Shown: piece after piece, positions 15,260-23,933 of the stretch
How positions within the stretch are numbered: the stretch's first letter is position 1
Layout of the letters: every line of letters starts with the position of its first letter
Assembly: GCA_039817415.1 (NCBI GenBank)
Contig: JBCBVV010000069.1
Span: 1-27,170, forward strand
Length of the DNA stretch: 27,170 nucleotides
Source of the DNA: JALEFZ01 sp039817415
Lineage (GTDB): Bacteria; Bacteroidota; Bacteroidia; J057
Direction of reading: 5' to 3'
The notes under the pieces: generated by a model
Told to the model about the DNA's origin: nothing
The model's database searches: none
The model's input: the letters and a program-made list of their open reading frames with translations, nothing else
Translations under genes and position numbers: made by a program

Positions 15260-16582
15260 ATGGCTCGCAAACCTCAAAAGAAATCGTTTGGTATTTCCGA
15301 ACTATACAATACCCATCCTCAAAAAGCTGATGAATGGTTGTGGGGGAGGAGAACCGATGATGCCGGGAGAAGAAAATTTTTAAAGAAAGGGGCTCTTGCT
15401 TTCATGGGTTCCATATTAGGTGGGGAAATTGTCTTTGGTTCCCAGATGCCAAAGGATTTGATTCCAGTAGGACTATTTGAATACCATGACGGTCCGATCA
15501 AGGGCAAGCATCGAGATCTGGTAGTTCTAAACGATCGCCCCGTAAATGCTGAAACTCCCGCACATTTGCTCAACGATTATGTGACTCCTGCAGAAGTCCT
15601 TTTTGTTAGAAACAATGGCATCCCCCCTATGGACATAGATCCTGATACATGGACCCTTACCATAGAAGGTGAATCTGCTGCCCAATCCAAAACCTATACC
15701 CTGGCTGAACTCAAGCAAAAATTTCGCACCTATTCCTACCAATTAACCCTAGAATGTGGAGGTAATGGTCGTTCTGAATTCAACCCTCCTGCAAAGGGAA
15801 ATCAGTGGACCACGGGCGCTGTAGGTTGTCCCAAATGGACTGGTGTCAGGTTAAAAGATGTGTTAAATGATGTCGGTGTAAAAGCTGATGCAGTTTATAT
15901 AGGGTATTATGGGAAGGATACTCATCTCTCAGGTGATCCCAACAAAGTCGTCATTTCAAGAGGAGTGCCTATTTCGAAGGCAATGGAAAACGAATCGTTG
16001 ATTGCTTGGGCCATGAATGATGAAGATATTCCACTGATGAATGGAGCCCCGCTTCGCCTTGTTTTTGGAGGTTGGCCTGCTTCTACCTCTGGAAAATGGC
16101 TCAGCAGAATTTCTATCAGGAATAAAGTACATGATGGTCCTAAAATGGGAGGATCCTCCTATAGAGTGCCCTGTAAGCCTGTTCCACCTGGTTCAAAGGT
16201 TGAAGAAAAAGACATGTGCATCATTGAATCTATGCCTGTCAAATCCCTGATTACTTCCCCCAAATCGGGTGGACTTCTTTCTTTGGGCAAGACACTAAAG
16301 GTAAATGGAAAAGCTTGGGCAGGAGATCTTTCTGTACGTAGGGTTCATGTCTCTATTGACTTTGGGGCAAGTTGGAAGGAGGCAAAGCTATCTCCTCCAG
16401 TAAATAGATTGGCATGGCAGGAATGGGAGGCTAACTTACAGTTTCCTAAAAAAGGATACTACGAAGTTTGGGCTAGAGCAACAGATAGCCAGGGCAATAT
16501 GCAGCCTATGGTTGTCCCTGGATGGAATCCCAAGGGGTATTTGAACAATGCCTGTCACCGAATTGCCATAAAAATTGATTAA
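15260..16582 (+). CDS. Tat-exported molybdopterin sulfite oxidase-like enzyme (SorA-like)
   Basis: Molybdenum enzyme of the sulfite oxidase family. A twin-arginine motif, RRKFLKKG (37-44), precedes a hydrophobic stretch (45-60), so it should be folded in the cytoplasm and exported. The twin Arg comes after an unusually long polar N-terminus of 36 residues. The molybdopterin domain (about 85-310) contains LTLECGGNGRSEF with the molybdenum-ligand Cys166, and GVPISKAM and GAPLRLVFGGWPASTSGKWL segments. The C-terminal Mo-co dimerisation domain (about 320-438) has SIDFGASWKEAKL. No heme b5 domain is present. The next gene, 3 bp away, encodes a membrane monoheme cytochrome, so electrons probably pass from Mo to heme c and on to the respiratory chain. 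Sulfite is the most likely substrate, but the family is broad. Confidence 0.88.
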   Translation: MARKPQKKSFGISELYNTHPQKADEWLWGRRTDDAGRRKFLKKGALAFMGSILGGEIVFGSQMPKDLIPVGLFEYHDGPIKGKHRDLVVLNDRPVNAETPAHLLNDYVTPAEVLFVRNNGIPPMDIDPDTWTLTIEGESAAQSKTYTLAELKQKFRTYSYQLTLECGGNGRSEFNPPAKGNQWTTGAVGCPKWTGVRLKDVLNDVGVKADAVYIGYYGKDTHLSGDPNKVVISRGVPISKAMENESLIAWAMNDEDIPLMNGAPLRLVFGGWPASTSGKWLSRISIRNKVHDGPKMGGSSYRVPCKPVPPGSKVEEKDMCIIESMPVKSLITSPKSGGLLSLGKTLKVNGKAWAGDLSVRRVHVSIDFGASWKEAKLSPPVNRLAWQEWEANLQFPKKGYYEVWARATDSQGNMQPMVVPGWNPKGYLNNACHRIAIKID

Positions 16583-16585
16583 ACC

Positions 16586-17068
16586 ATGAATCAGTCTGAA
16601 GATCAACCTACACCCCCACAAAATGAATGGAAGGAATCTGCCTTCCTAAACATGCTTATGCTTTCGCTTGGTATCACCTTTATGGGTGTGATGGCAGCCC
16701 TCATGATTATCTTTATCATCCAACATCCCGAAGCTTTAAAAGCCAGTGCCGAAGAAGAACTCGTTGAGGAAGGTGTTCAGGAGATTATTGATGGGAAAGA
16801 TGTACAATCTGGTTTCATCGCCGAAGGAAACTATATGTTGGTAAAAGGCAATTGTACTGGATGTCATTCAAGCAAACTCGTGATTCAAAATCGTGCTACT
16901 AGAGATGGATGGAAGGATATCATCGTTTGGATGCAGGAAACCCAAAAGCTGTGGGACTTAGGGCAGGATGAAAACAAAATCCTAGATTACTTGGCTAAGT
17001 TCTATGGGCCAGAAAAGAAAGGAAGAAGGAGTCCCCTTGCAGTGGAGGAATGGTACAGAATTGAATAA
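16586..17068 (+). CDS. Membrane-anchored monoheme cytochrome c, partner of the sulfite oxidase
   Basis: A 160-residue protein with one transmembrane segment (about 19-46, NMLMLSLGITFMGVMAALM) and a C-terminal periplasmic heme domain. The heme motif is CTGCH (90-94). Met116 in WKDIIVWMQE is the probable sixth ligand, the usual place in SorB-type subunits. The start is 3 bp after the stop of the molybdopterin enzyme, indicating co-translation and a stable pair. The inferred role is to receive electrons from sulfite oxidation and hold the enzyme near the membrane. An acidic stretch (EEELVEEGVQE) joins anchor and heme domain. The cytochrome assignment is firm; the SorB-like role follows from the neighbour. 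Confidence 0.87.
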   Translation: MNQSEDQPTPPQNEWKESAFLNMLMLSLGITFMGVMAALMIIFIIQHPEALKASAEEELVEEGVQEIIDGKDVQSGFIAEGNYMLVKGNCTGCHSSKLVIQNRATRDGWKDIIVWMQETQKLWDLGQDENKILDYLAKFYGPEKKGRRSPLAVEEWYRIE

Positions 17069-17188
17069 ACTAAGACAGGCCTTTGGTAACTTTTGATACA
17101 TTTTTTCTCAACAAAATATGCCAAATTGACTTCTAATAATGGATCACTCGCCTCAAAAATAATAGCGGGTGAAAAAGATGTGTAAAGC

Positions 17189-18223
17189 ATGTTTGAGAAA
17201 TACCTCGATACCTTCGTTCAAGGTTATACCAATTACGCCAACTACCTGTGGATGGAAATTACCTTCCAGGTAAGGCCCTTTTGGAAGAACTATTTCTGGA
17301 TGCTTATTGCAGTTTCTGCATTATTCTTCCTCCTTGAGTGGGCAAAACCTTGGAGGAAAGACCAGGCTAGGTTTAGAAAAGACTTCTGGCTGGATTTCTT
17401 TTATATGTTCTTCAACTTTTTCCTTTTCTCCCTCATCATCTACAACGCTTCCTCCTCTTTGGTAGTTGATTTGTTGAATGACGGTATTTTATCGCTTACA
17501 GGCTTTAATTTACAGGCTTCGAATCCCATGCAGTATTGGCCATTATGGGCGATTCTGTTGACGGGCTTTGTGGTAAGAGATTTTATCCAATGGTGGATTC
17601 ATCGGTTGTTACACGCTTCTCCGCGGCTTTGGGAATTTCATAAGGTTCATCATAGTGTAGAACAGATGGGTTTTGCAGCCCATTTAAGGTATCATTGGAT
17701 GGAGAATGTGGTCTACAGAACCATTGAATATATCCCTCTCGCCTTGTTGGGTATTGGTCTTCATGACTTTTTCTTGATTCACATATTCACCCTTGCCTGG
17801 GGCCATTATAATCACGCGAATTTACACATCGATGATCGAATCATGGGGGGAATTGTGGCCTCTCTCTTTACACTTATCCTAGTGAGTACCAGTTTTGAAT
17901 TAGGTCTCTTTATGCTAATGGGCATGACCCTTCTGGGTGGTGTGCTTGGGGCTTTCGTATTGGGTCCCTTTATGAAGTATATTTTTAATAGCCCAGAAAT
18001 GCATATTTGGCATCATGCGTATGAATTGCCAGAAGATCGACATAGAGGGGTAAATTTCGGATTGACCCTTGCCATATGGGATTATATCTGGAAGACAGAT
18101 TATATACCGCATGAAGGGAGAGATATTAGGTTGGGCTTTCCAGGAGTGGAAGAATTTCCTCAATCATTTGCTTCACAAAATCTCCATGGTTTTTCATCAC
18201 CAGAGGACAGAGGAAGGGAGTAA
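17189..18223 (+). CDS. Sterol desaturase / fatty acid hydroxylase superfamily membrane enzyme
   Basis: Integral membrane di-iron enzyme. The His clusters of the superfamily are all visible: HRLLH (138-142), HKVHH (151-155), HYNHANLH (206-213) and HIWHH (272-276) followed by ELPEDRHRGVNFG. Hydrophobic segments lie at about 35-50, 66-95, 118-134 and 180-203. Between the third and fourth His clusters there is an extra hydrophobic stretch (about 218-259, GGIVASLFTLILVSTSF and on), which looks like an added membrane hairpin. The natural substrate is unknown; C-H hydroxylation or desaturation of a lipid or carotenoid is possible. It starts 120 bp after the cytochrome gene and ends 20 bp before the convergent helix-hairpin-helix gene. 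No terminator is evident between them. Confidence 0.88.
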   Translation: MFEKYLDTFVQGYTNYANYLWMEITFQVRPFWKNYFWMLIAVSALFFLLEWAKPWRKDQARFRKDFWLDFFYMFFNFFLFSLIIYNASSSLVVDLLNDGILSLTGFNLQASNPMQYWPLWAILLTGFVVRDFIQWWIHRLLHASPRLWEFHKVHHSVEQMGFAAHLRYHWMENVVYRTIEYIPLALLGIGLHDFFLIHIFTLAWGHYNHANLHIDDRIMGGIVASLFTLILVSTSFELGLFMLMGMTLLGGVLGAFVLGPFMKYIFNSPEMHIWHHAYELPEDRHRGVNFGLTLAIWDYIWKTDYIPHEGRDIRLGFPGVEEFPQSFASQNLHGFSSPEDRGRE

Positions 18224-18243
18224 ATCCGGAATAGCCGGCTTTG

Positions 18244-20466
18244 TCAGAATTTATATCTCAACTGTAGTTTGAACTCTGTTCGCTTTCTGTCTCTGATTTC
18301 CTCAAGTCCAGAACCAATCCGACATTCTTCAGACTCCGTTGATTCTGTGGTAAAAGGGTCTCTTTCCAACCTACATACATTCCTGAAACGACTTTGAGCT
18401 ACCCTTGCCCAAAACTCTAGGTTTCTGGTAATTTTCCAATTAAAAATGGCGTAATATCGACTTCCCTGTCCCGAATAGGGAGGAATGGAAAAGAAGCCCA
18501 ATACGTCATTTTCGTAGGCATAAATCCTAGCCTCGTAATCAGATACGTCAAAAAGGGCATATCTTCCTGTCAATTTTACTTTGTACCCAATCTTCCAAAT
18601 CAGGTCTTGATACATGAGGAAGCCTTGATGCTGCTCCTCATCTCCTTGGGTATAAAATGCTCCTTCTATCCTTGTCCGATATTGAATGTTTCGGTTGATA
18701 GAGGATTGAAAATGCAAGCGGATTGAATTCTTCCTGGTGGGAATAAGATACTCCAGTTTTTGATTAGGGAGTTCGATTGAGGCATTTCTCTCTTTATTGT
18801 CTGACCGAAATCGTACATATACCTCAGTTCCTCTTTTGGGTTTATAGGCAAGTTGAGAAAGAAATTCCCAGCCTTGGGAGGGAAAGCTTGCCTGAAACCT
18901 ATTCCATGGAAAATAGAATTGGTCAAAATAAGAGCTCCAAGTCCATTTGGGGTTGGGGGCAATTCGCAACCCAACATAGACGCCTGTTTCATTAGCCAGT
19001 GCAGTGGGTCTTTCGGCAAAAACATACCCCTTAAGCGAATGAAAATCCTTGTCATAATGTCTAGCAAGGATAGAAATATCTACTGTTGAGGATAAACTCC
19101 CCATGAGTCCCCCACTGACCCCAATACCGCCTGATCTTGATCTAGCTGCTTCTCCAAAAAAGTTGAAGTTCTGAACCACCACATCAACGTCTATCCCATT
19201 GACATAATTGAGGTCTCCTCGAAAATCAAACTGGTTATAATCATTCAGGGCTTTATTCAATTCTGAGCCAAAGCTTTGCTGATAATGTGTGGTTCCCAGA
19301 GTAAGTCCTCCTTCTTTATACTCGAATCTTCCACCGTACATGGTTTCTTCAACCGCTCTTCTATTCGTCAATTCGGAGGCCGTTCTATGTAACCCGCTCG
19401 TTTGAATACTTCCGGCTTGTAGGATCTCATTTGTGAGGGTATCTGTTTCCTGAATGGAAGCATCTAACTTAATTCTGGAATAAAATGTGGTAAGGTGAAA
19501 ATTTCCATATCGAAGGGTTACGGCCGCTCCTCTTTGAAGTTGATTTTCATTGACGCTAGCATAGGGAAGAATACCCGTGTTGGGTTGTTTGACAGAGTTG
19601 ATCACGAAGGCGCCTTTCCCAAAACCAAGACCTCTTGACAAGACCATTCCTTGCCCGAATTGAAGGGTATAATCTCCTATTACCAGTCTTTCTATGGGCC
19701 CATATCCCCCAATTGAGACATGCCCACTTAAAAAGTCATACCCATATTTTTGATTGGCTGGATCCCACCCAAAAGTCTCCCCTGGATCTTTTTCTCCTGT
19801 TAAGGCAAAGGAGAAGTTCTTCCCATAACGAGCCCTTAGCCTCGTGTAAGAACGATATGGGCTTCCAGCATATCGACTGGAAAGGGAGGTATCCTGCCCA
19901 ATTACAGTATTCTCTGCATCTAAAATATCTCGAAATGTGGTATCTGCGGCTGTGTATCCTTTTTTCTCTTCTCCGATCCATACAAGACGCTGGATAAACT
20001 CGAAATTTACTCCTTCTGACACTTCTTTTACACTTGGTCCTCGCGAGAATTTAGCCCTTGGTGAAATATCCTTTACACCTGAGGCAAGCACATTGATGTA
20101 GGGGCGAAAGGCCTTGATGAGGTCAATCTTAAATCCTTCTACTGCTTGCAATTCATAAATAGAAGTTAGTTTTCCGTATTGTATGATGTGTTGCTGCAGA
20201 TTATTGTAAAGAACCTTGTTAAATCCTGGAAGGAGCAAGAGTTCCTCCTCTGAGGCAGAGTTCAAATCTAGTGGACGTTTTCTAGCATCTTCTAAAAAGT
20301 CAGTTAAGAAGGTGTAATCGACTTGCTCCTCAACTTCCTGCCCAATGATAAAGTCTTCTATAGCAAGGTCTACCTCATCACTTCCCTCATCATTCGGGCG
20401 ATTCTGAGCATGACTCAGGGGGAGGATCAAGATGATGATCAATAGGCTTAGAAGTAGATGTTTCAT
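18244..20466 (-). CDS. Outer-membrane-type protein with N-terminal helix-hairpin-helix
   Basis: A 740-residue exported protein. A signal peptide (MKHLLLSLLIIILILPLSHA, likely cut after residue 20) is followed by a short acidic region and then tandem helix-hairpin-helix elements at about 65-125 (DLNSASEEELLLLPGF, IYELQAVEGFKIDLI). These resemble the ComEA-type DNA-binding domain. The rest is strand-rich, with many Tyr, Arg and Gly and alternating patterns (HVSIGGYGPIERLVIGDYTLQFGQGMV, YVRFRSDNKERN), and ends in LRYKF, the aromatic terminus of outer-membrane barrels. Such proteins are widespread in Cytophagales and lack a defined role. Binding of DNA at the cell surface or during uptake is one possibility; a purely structural use of the hairpin helices is another. 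Confidence 0.82.
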   Translation of the reverse strand: MKHLLLSLLIIILILPLSHAQNRPNDEGSDEVDLAIEDFIIGQEVEEQVDYTFLTDFLEDARKRPLDLNSASEEELLLLPGFNKVLYNNLQQHIIQYGKLTSIYELQAVEGFKIDLIKAFRPYINVLASGVKDISPRAKFSRGPSVKEVSEGVNFEFIQRLVWIGEEKKGYTAADTTFRDILDAENTVIGQDTSLSSRYAGSPYRSYTRLRARYGKNFSFALTGEKDPGETFGWDPANQKYGYDFLSGHVSIGGYGPIERLVIGDYTLQFGQGMVLSRGLGFGKGAFVINSVKQPNTGILPYASVNENQLQRGAAVTLRYGNFHLTTFYSRIKLDASIQETDTLTNEILQAGSIQTSGLHRTASELTNRRAVEETMYGGRFEYKEGGLTLGTTHYQQSFGSELNKALNDYNQFDFRGDLNYVNGIDVDVVVQNFNFFGEAARSRSGGIGVSGGLMGSLSSTVDISILARHYDKDFHSLKGYVFAERPTALANETGVYVGLRIAPNPKWTWSSYFDQFYFPWNRFQASFPSQGWEFLSQLAYKPKRGTEVYVRFRSDNKERNASIELPNQKLEYLIPTRKNSIRLHFQSSINRNIQYRTRIEGAFYTQGDEEQHQGFLMYQDLIWKIGYKVKLTGRYALFDVSDYEARIYAYENDVLGFFSIPPYSGQGSRYYAIFNWKITRNLEFWARVAQSRFRNVCRLERDPFTTESTESEECRIGSGLEEIRDRKRTEFKLQLRYKF

Positions 20467-20645
20467 GTAATAGGTAAAGAGGCTTGGATGAATTTAGGAT
20501 GTTCTTTTGGAATACTTCAACAAGGCTACAAATCAAGCACGAAGCAATTGTTAAATTATTTCATCCTAAACTGAATTGCATGGCATTTATATAGGGAAAA
20601 ACTTAGTTTGCAATTACGCATTGCGTACAAGCAACAAATCGATCC

Positions 20646-22052
20646 ATGACAAATAATCCCATGTTTTCCCCTTTCACCTACCTGATCAGAAGAAAAGAAT
20701 TGGCTTCTCATTTGGGAAAGGGTCTTGCCCTTCTACTTGGAAATGAATTAAGTAGCATGAACTATGCTGCCAATTATTATCCTCAATTTCGCCAGGATAG
20801 TACCTTCTTGTACTATTTCGGTTTAGATGTTCCTGGCTTAGCTGCCATCGTTGATCTAGAAAGTGGAGAATCGATTTTGTTTGGCCAAGAACCCACCTTG
20901 GATTCCATGGTCTGGACAGGCCCAGAAGCAGGGTTAGACGAGTTAGCCTCCAAATGTGGTGTAGAGAAAACACTTCCCATTGAAACACTCGGAGAATTTT
21001 TGTCTCTTACAGGAGATAGAACCGTGCATTATCTTCCTTCCTATAGACCAGAACACACGATCAAATACAGTACATGGTTGAAGAAAAATTCCAAGGAAGT
21101 AAAAGAGGGTGTCTCGGAAGCCTTGATTCATACCATTATTAGGCAACGCAGCACCAAGGTGCACGCAGAAATTGAACAATTGGATAATGCGGCTAATGTT
21201 ACCCATGCGCTGCATATGACGGCTATGAAATATGCCAAAGCTGGCATGAAAGAATCAGATGTAGTAGCAGAATTGTACGCAATTGCGATGAGGGAAACTG
21301 GCTATCCAAGCTTCCCGATAATCTGTACCGTTCATGGAGAGATTCTCCATAACCACCATTATCATAACAACCTCAAAGAGGGTGATTTGCTTCTAGTAGA
21401 CTGTGGAGGGGAGAGTGCCATGCATTATGCTGGTGATATGACAAGGACCTTCCCAGTAAGTGCTAGCTTTACCCAAAAACAAAAAGAAGTGTACCAGGCT
21501 GTTTTGGATGCTTCAGATCAAGTGGTGATTAACCTAAGACCTGGTGTCAGCTACAAGGAAATGCATTTGCTTGCTGCTCGGGTTCTAACGGAGAACCTGA
21601 AAGCTATTGGGCTGATGAAGGGAGATGTAGAAGAAGCTGTTGCCCACGGAGCCCATGCCTTGTTCTTCCCGCATGGATTGGGACATATGTTGGGCTTGGA
21701 TGTGCATGACATGGAAAATTTAGGAGAGGACTTTGTAGGTTATGACAGTACCACAAGACGCAATCCCCAATTTGGTTTGTCTGCTCTTCGACTTGGGAAG
21801 GAACTGCAGGCTGGATATGCCATTACCGTTGAACCAGGATGTTACTTTATTCCGGGCTTGATTGACAACTGGAAAGCAAGCAACAAACTAGAAGCTTTTA
21901 TCAATTATGAAGCCTTGGAATCATACCGTGATTTTGGAGGCATCAGAATAGAAGACGATTATATCATTACAGAAAACGGCTCACGTCTACTGGGAACGCC
22001 TGTACCTAGAACAATTGCCGAAGTCGAGGAAGTGAGGGGGGCTGCCCTTTAA
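20646..22052 (+). CDS. M24 metallopeptidase, Xaa-Pro aminopeptidase P type
   Basis: Predicted to remove N-terminal residues preceding proline. It has an aminopeptidase P N-terminal domain (about 10-150) and a pita-bread catalytic domain. Metal ligands by motif are Asp252 and Asp264 (VDCGGESAMHYAGDMTRTF), His347 (HGLGHMLGLDVHD), Glu396 (TVEPGCYF) and Glu435 (GGIRIEDDY), so the enzyme should be active. The LDVHD motif is typical of bacterial PepP and human prolidase-like members. The 468-residue length fits. There is no signal peptide, so it is cytoplasmic. It is followed 60 bp later by a second M24 peptidase on the same strand, and the two probably form an operon ending at the terminator at 23901. 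Confidence 0.92.
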   Translation: MTNNPMFSPFTYLIRRKELASHLGKGLALLLGNELSSMNYAANYYPQFRQDSTFLYYFGLDVPGLAAIVDLESGESILFGQEPTLDSMVWTGPEAGLDELASKCGVEKTLPIETLGEFLSLTGDRTVHYLPSYRPEHTIKYSTWLKKNSKEVKEGVSEALIHTIIRQRSTKVHAEIEQLDNAANVTHALHMTAMKYAKAGMKESDVVAELYAIAMRETGYPSFPIICTVHGEILHNHHYHNNLKEGDLLLVDCGGESAMHYAGDMTRTFPVSASFTQKQKEVYQAVLDASDQVVINLRPGVSYKEMHLLAARVLTENLKAIGLMKGDVEEAVAHGAHALFFPHGLGHMLGLDVHDMENLGEDFVGYDSTTRRNPQFGLSALRLGKELQAGYAITVEPGCYFIPGLIDNWKASNKLEAFINYEALESYRDFGGIRIEDDYIITENGSRLLGTPVPRTIAEVEEVRGAAL

Positions 22053-22112
22053 CATCCTTATGACCATGAATCGCCCAAGCTCAATTGAAATCCATAAAGA
22101 CCTAAGGACTAC

Positions 22113-23894
22113 ATGACTTATCAGGAAAAACTGGCCAGATTTCGCCAAGAAATGGCCAATAGAAAACTTGACGCACTTATTTTATTTCATACTGATCCCC
22201 ATCAAAGCGAGTATTTATCAAAAGAATGGCACATTATGCCCTGGCTAACCGGTTTTACAGGTTCTACAGGGACAGTTGTCATCACGCAGAACGAAGCGGG
22301 GGTTTGGACTGATTCTCGGTATTTTATCCAAGGTGAAAAGGAATTGGCTGAGAGTGGTTTTGATTTGATGAAGCTAAGAATTCCTCATACGCCTGAGTAT
22401 GTAGAATGGCTTATCGAACAACTGCCAAAGGGGGGCGTGATAGGAGTGGATGGCAGGCTGATTTCCATAAATAGAATGGAAGCATACTCTAAAAAGTTTA
22501 AGGAGAAAGGAATTGAGCTGCTCGATTGTGGTGGCTTTTTGCAAACCCATGGTGGAGCTGAGGAAGTTGAACATGTTTTCGATCATTCCACCGTTTTTAC
22601 AGGAAAAACAAGAGAGGAAAAATTGCAGGAGATCAGGGGGAAGATGAAAGAACTAGGAGTTCAGCATCATCTTTTGACTACCCTTGATGACATTGCTTGG
22701 GTGCTGAACCTTAGAGGGAATGATATTTCGTATAACCCTGTATTTGTCTCATACGCTCTGATTAGCCTAAATTTGGTTTATCTCTTTGTAGATGAAAAGA
22801 AAATTCCTCTTGACCTCAGAAACCAACTCTCCGATGACAGTATTCATGTGTTGCCTTATGGAGAGATAAAATCCTATCTCAGCCAACTTCCTGAAGGAGA
22901 AAGCTTGTTCATCGATGCTGGCCGAGTGAACTGGGATTTGTTCAAAGCCATACCTGAGCATGTTAAGGTCTTAAGAGGCAAGGCTTTTAGTACTCATTTG
23001 AAAGGTGTCAAAAATGAGGTTGAGCAAAGACTGATCAGAGAGGTCATGCGCAGGGATGGTGTGGCACTTGTCAAATTCTTTAGATGGCTAGAAGAGGCAG
23101 CTGATGGAGAAGGAATTAGCGAGTACGAAGCTGGTCTACAACTGGAGGTGTTTAGAGGGATGCAGCTCAATTATGTTGGACCCAGCTTTAATCCCATTGT
23201 AGGATATCGAGGGAATGGGGCTATTGTGCATTATCGAGCTCCAGAGCTAGGTTCTTCTCAGATCGTCAAAGAAGGATTGCTCCTTGTGGATTCTGGTGGA
23301 CAATATCTTGATGGAACCACAGATATTACCCGCACCGTGGCAATGGGAATTCCAACACCTGATGAAAAAAGAGATTTTACCCTTGTGTTAAAAGGGTATA
23401 TAGGATTAGATCAGGCTATCTTTCCCGAAGGAACCAAAGGATACCAGCTTGAAAGTATGGCGCGAATGCCCCTTTGGAAGCACATGAAAAATTATGGGCA
23501 TGGGACAGGACATGGAGTTGGATTTTTCCTAAATGTACATGAAGGTCCTCAAAGTCTCGGACAGAGTGCTTCAGGTGGTTCCGCAGTACCCTTAGAAGTA
23601 GGGATGCTGACCTCAAACGAACCTGGATTCTACCTAGAAAACAAATATGGAATCAGAACAGAGAATCTCGTCCTTTGTGTAGAAAAAGGAGAAAGTGAAG
23701 GCTATGGCAAGTTCTTAGGGTTTGAAGCGGTTACGCTCTTCCCAATTGACTTGAAGCTAGTTGAAAAGAGCCTGCTCAATCAGGAAGAAGTGGACTGGTT
23801 GAATACTTATCATCAACAGGTGTGGGACCATCTTAGCCCTGCATTGGATTTTGATGAGCAAATTTGGTTGAGAAATCAATGCCGACAAATATAA
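22113..23894 (+). CDS. M24 aminopeptidase P, three-domain eukaryote-like form
   Basis: A second Xaa-Pro aminopeptidase of 593 residues. It has two creatinase N-type domains (about 5-135 and 165-300), the M24 catalytic domain (about 305-520) and a C-terminal M24C extension (about 530-593, ending in NQCRQI). The layout is that of human XPNPEP1. Metal ligands are Asp393 and Asp404 (LVDSGGQYLDGTTDITRT), His467 (HGTGHGVGFFLNVHEGP), Glu503 (SNEPGFY) and Glu517 (GIRTENL). It is cytoplasmic by lack of signal. It follows another M24 peptidase of different architecture, and both may work on proline-containing peptides from protein uptake. Confidence 0.92.
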   Translation: MTYQEKLARFRQEMANRKLDALILFHTDPHQSEYLSKEWHIMPWLTGFTGSTGTVVITQNEAGVWTDSRYFIQGEKELAESGFDLMKLRIPHTPEYVEWLIEQLPKGGVIGVDGRLISINRMEAYSKKFKEKGIELLDCGGFLQTHGGAEEVEHVFDHSTVFTGKTREEKLQEIRGKMKELGVQHHLLTTLDDIAWVLNLRGNDISYNPVFVSYALISLNLVYLFVDEKKIPLDLRNQLSDDSIHVLPYGEIKSYLSQLPEGESLFIDAGRVNWDLFKAIPEHVKVLRGKAFSTHLKGVKNEVEQRLIREVMRRDGVALVKFFRWLEEAADGEGISEYEAGLQLEVFRGMQLNYVGPSFNPIVGYRGNGAIVHYRAPELGSSQIVKEGLLLVDSGGQYLDGTTDITRTVAMGIPTPDEKRDFTLVLKGYIGLDQAIFPEGTKGYQLESMARMPLWKHMKNYGHGTGHGVGFFLNVHEGPQSLGQSASGGSAVPLEVGMLTSNEPGFYLENKYGIRTENLVLCVEKGESEGYGKFLGFEAVTLFPIDLKLVEKSLLNQEEVDWLNTYHQQVWDHLSPALDFDEQIWLRNQCRQI

Positions 23895-23900
23895 AGAGAG

Positions 23901-23927
23901 AAAAAGGGCCAATTTTGGCCCTTTTTT
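23901..23927. terminator. Bidirectional rho-independent terminator
   Basis: Arms AAAAAGGGCC (23901-23910) and GGCCCTTTTTT (23917-23927) around AATTTT. The A and T runs on either side make it usable by both the M24 peptidase gene (+) and the convergent dipeptidase gene (-), which ends at 23934. Confidence 0.88.
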
Positions 23928-23933
23928 ATGAGG

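Noticed and set aside
18229..18243. AGCCGGCT palindrome between the convergent desaturase and helix-hairpin-helix genes as terminator
   Set aside because: No loop and no T tract; an eight-base self-complementary word is expected by chance.
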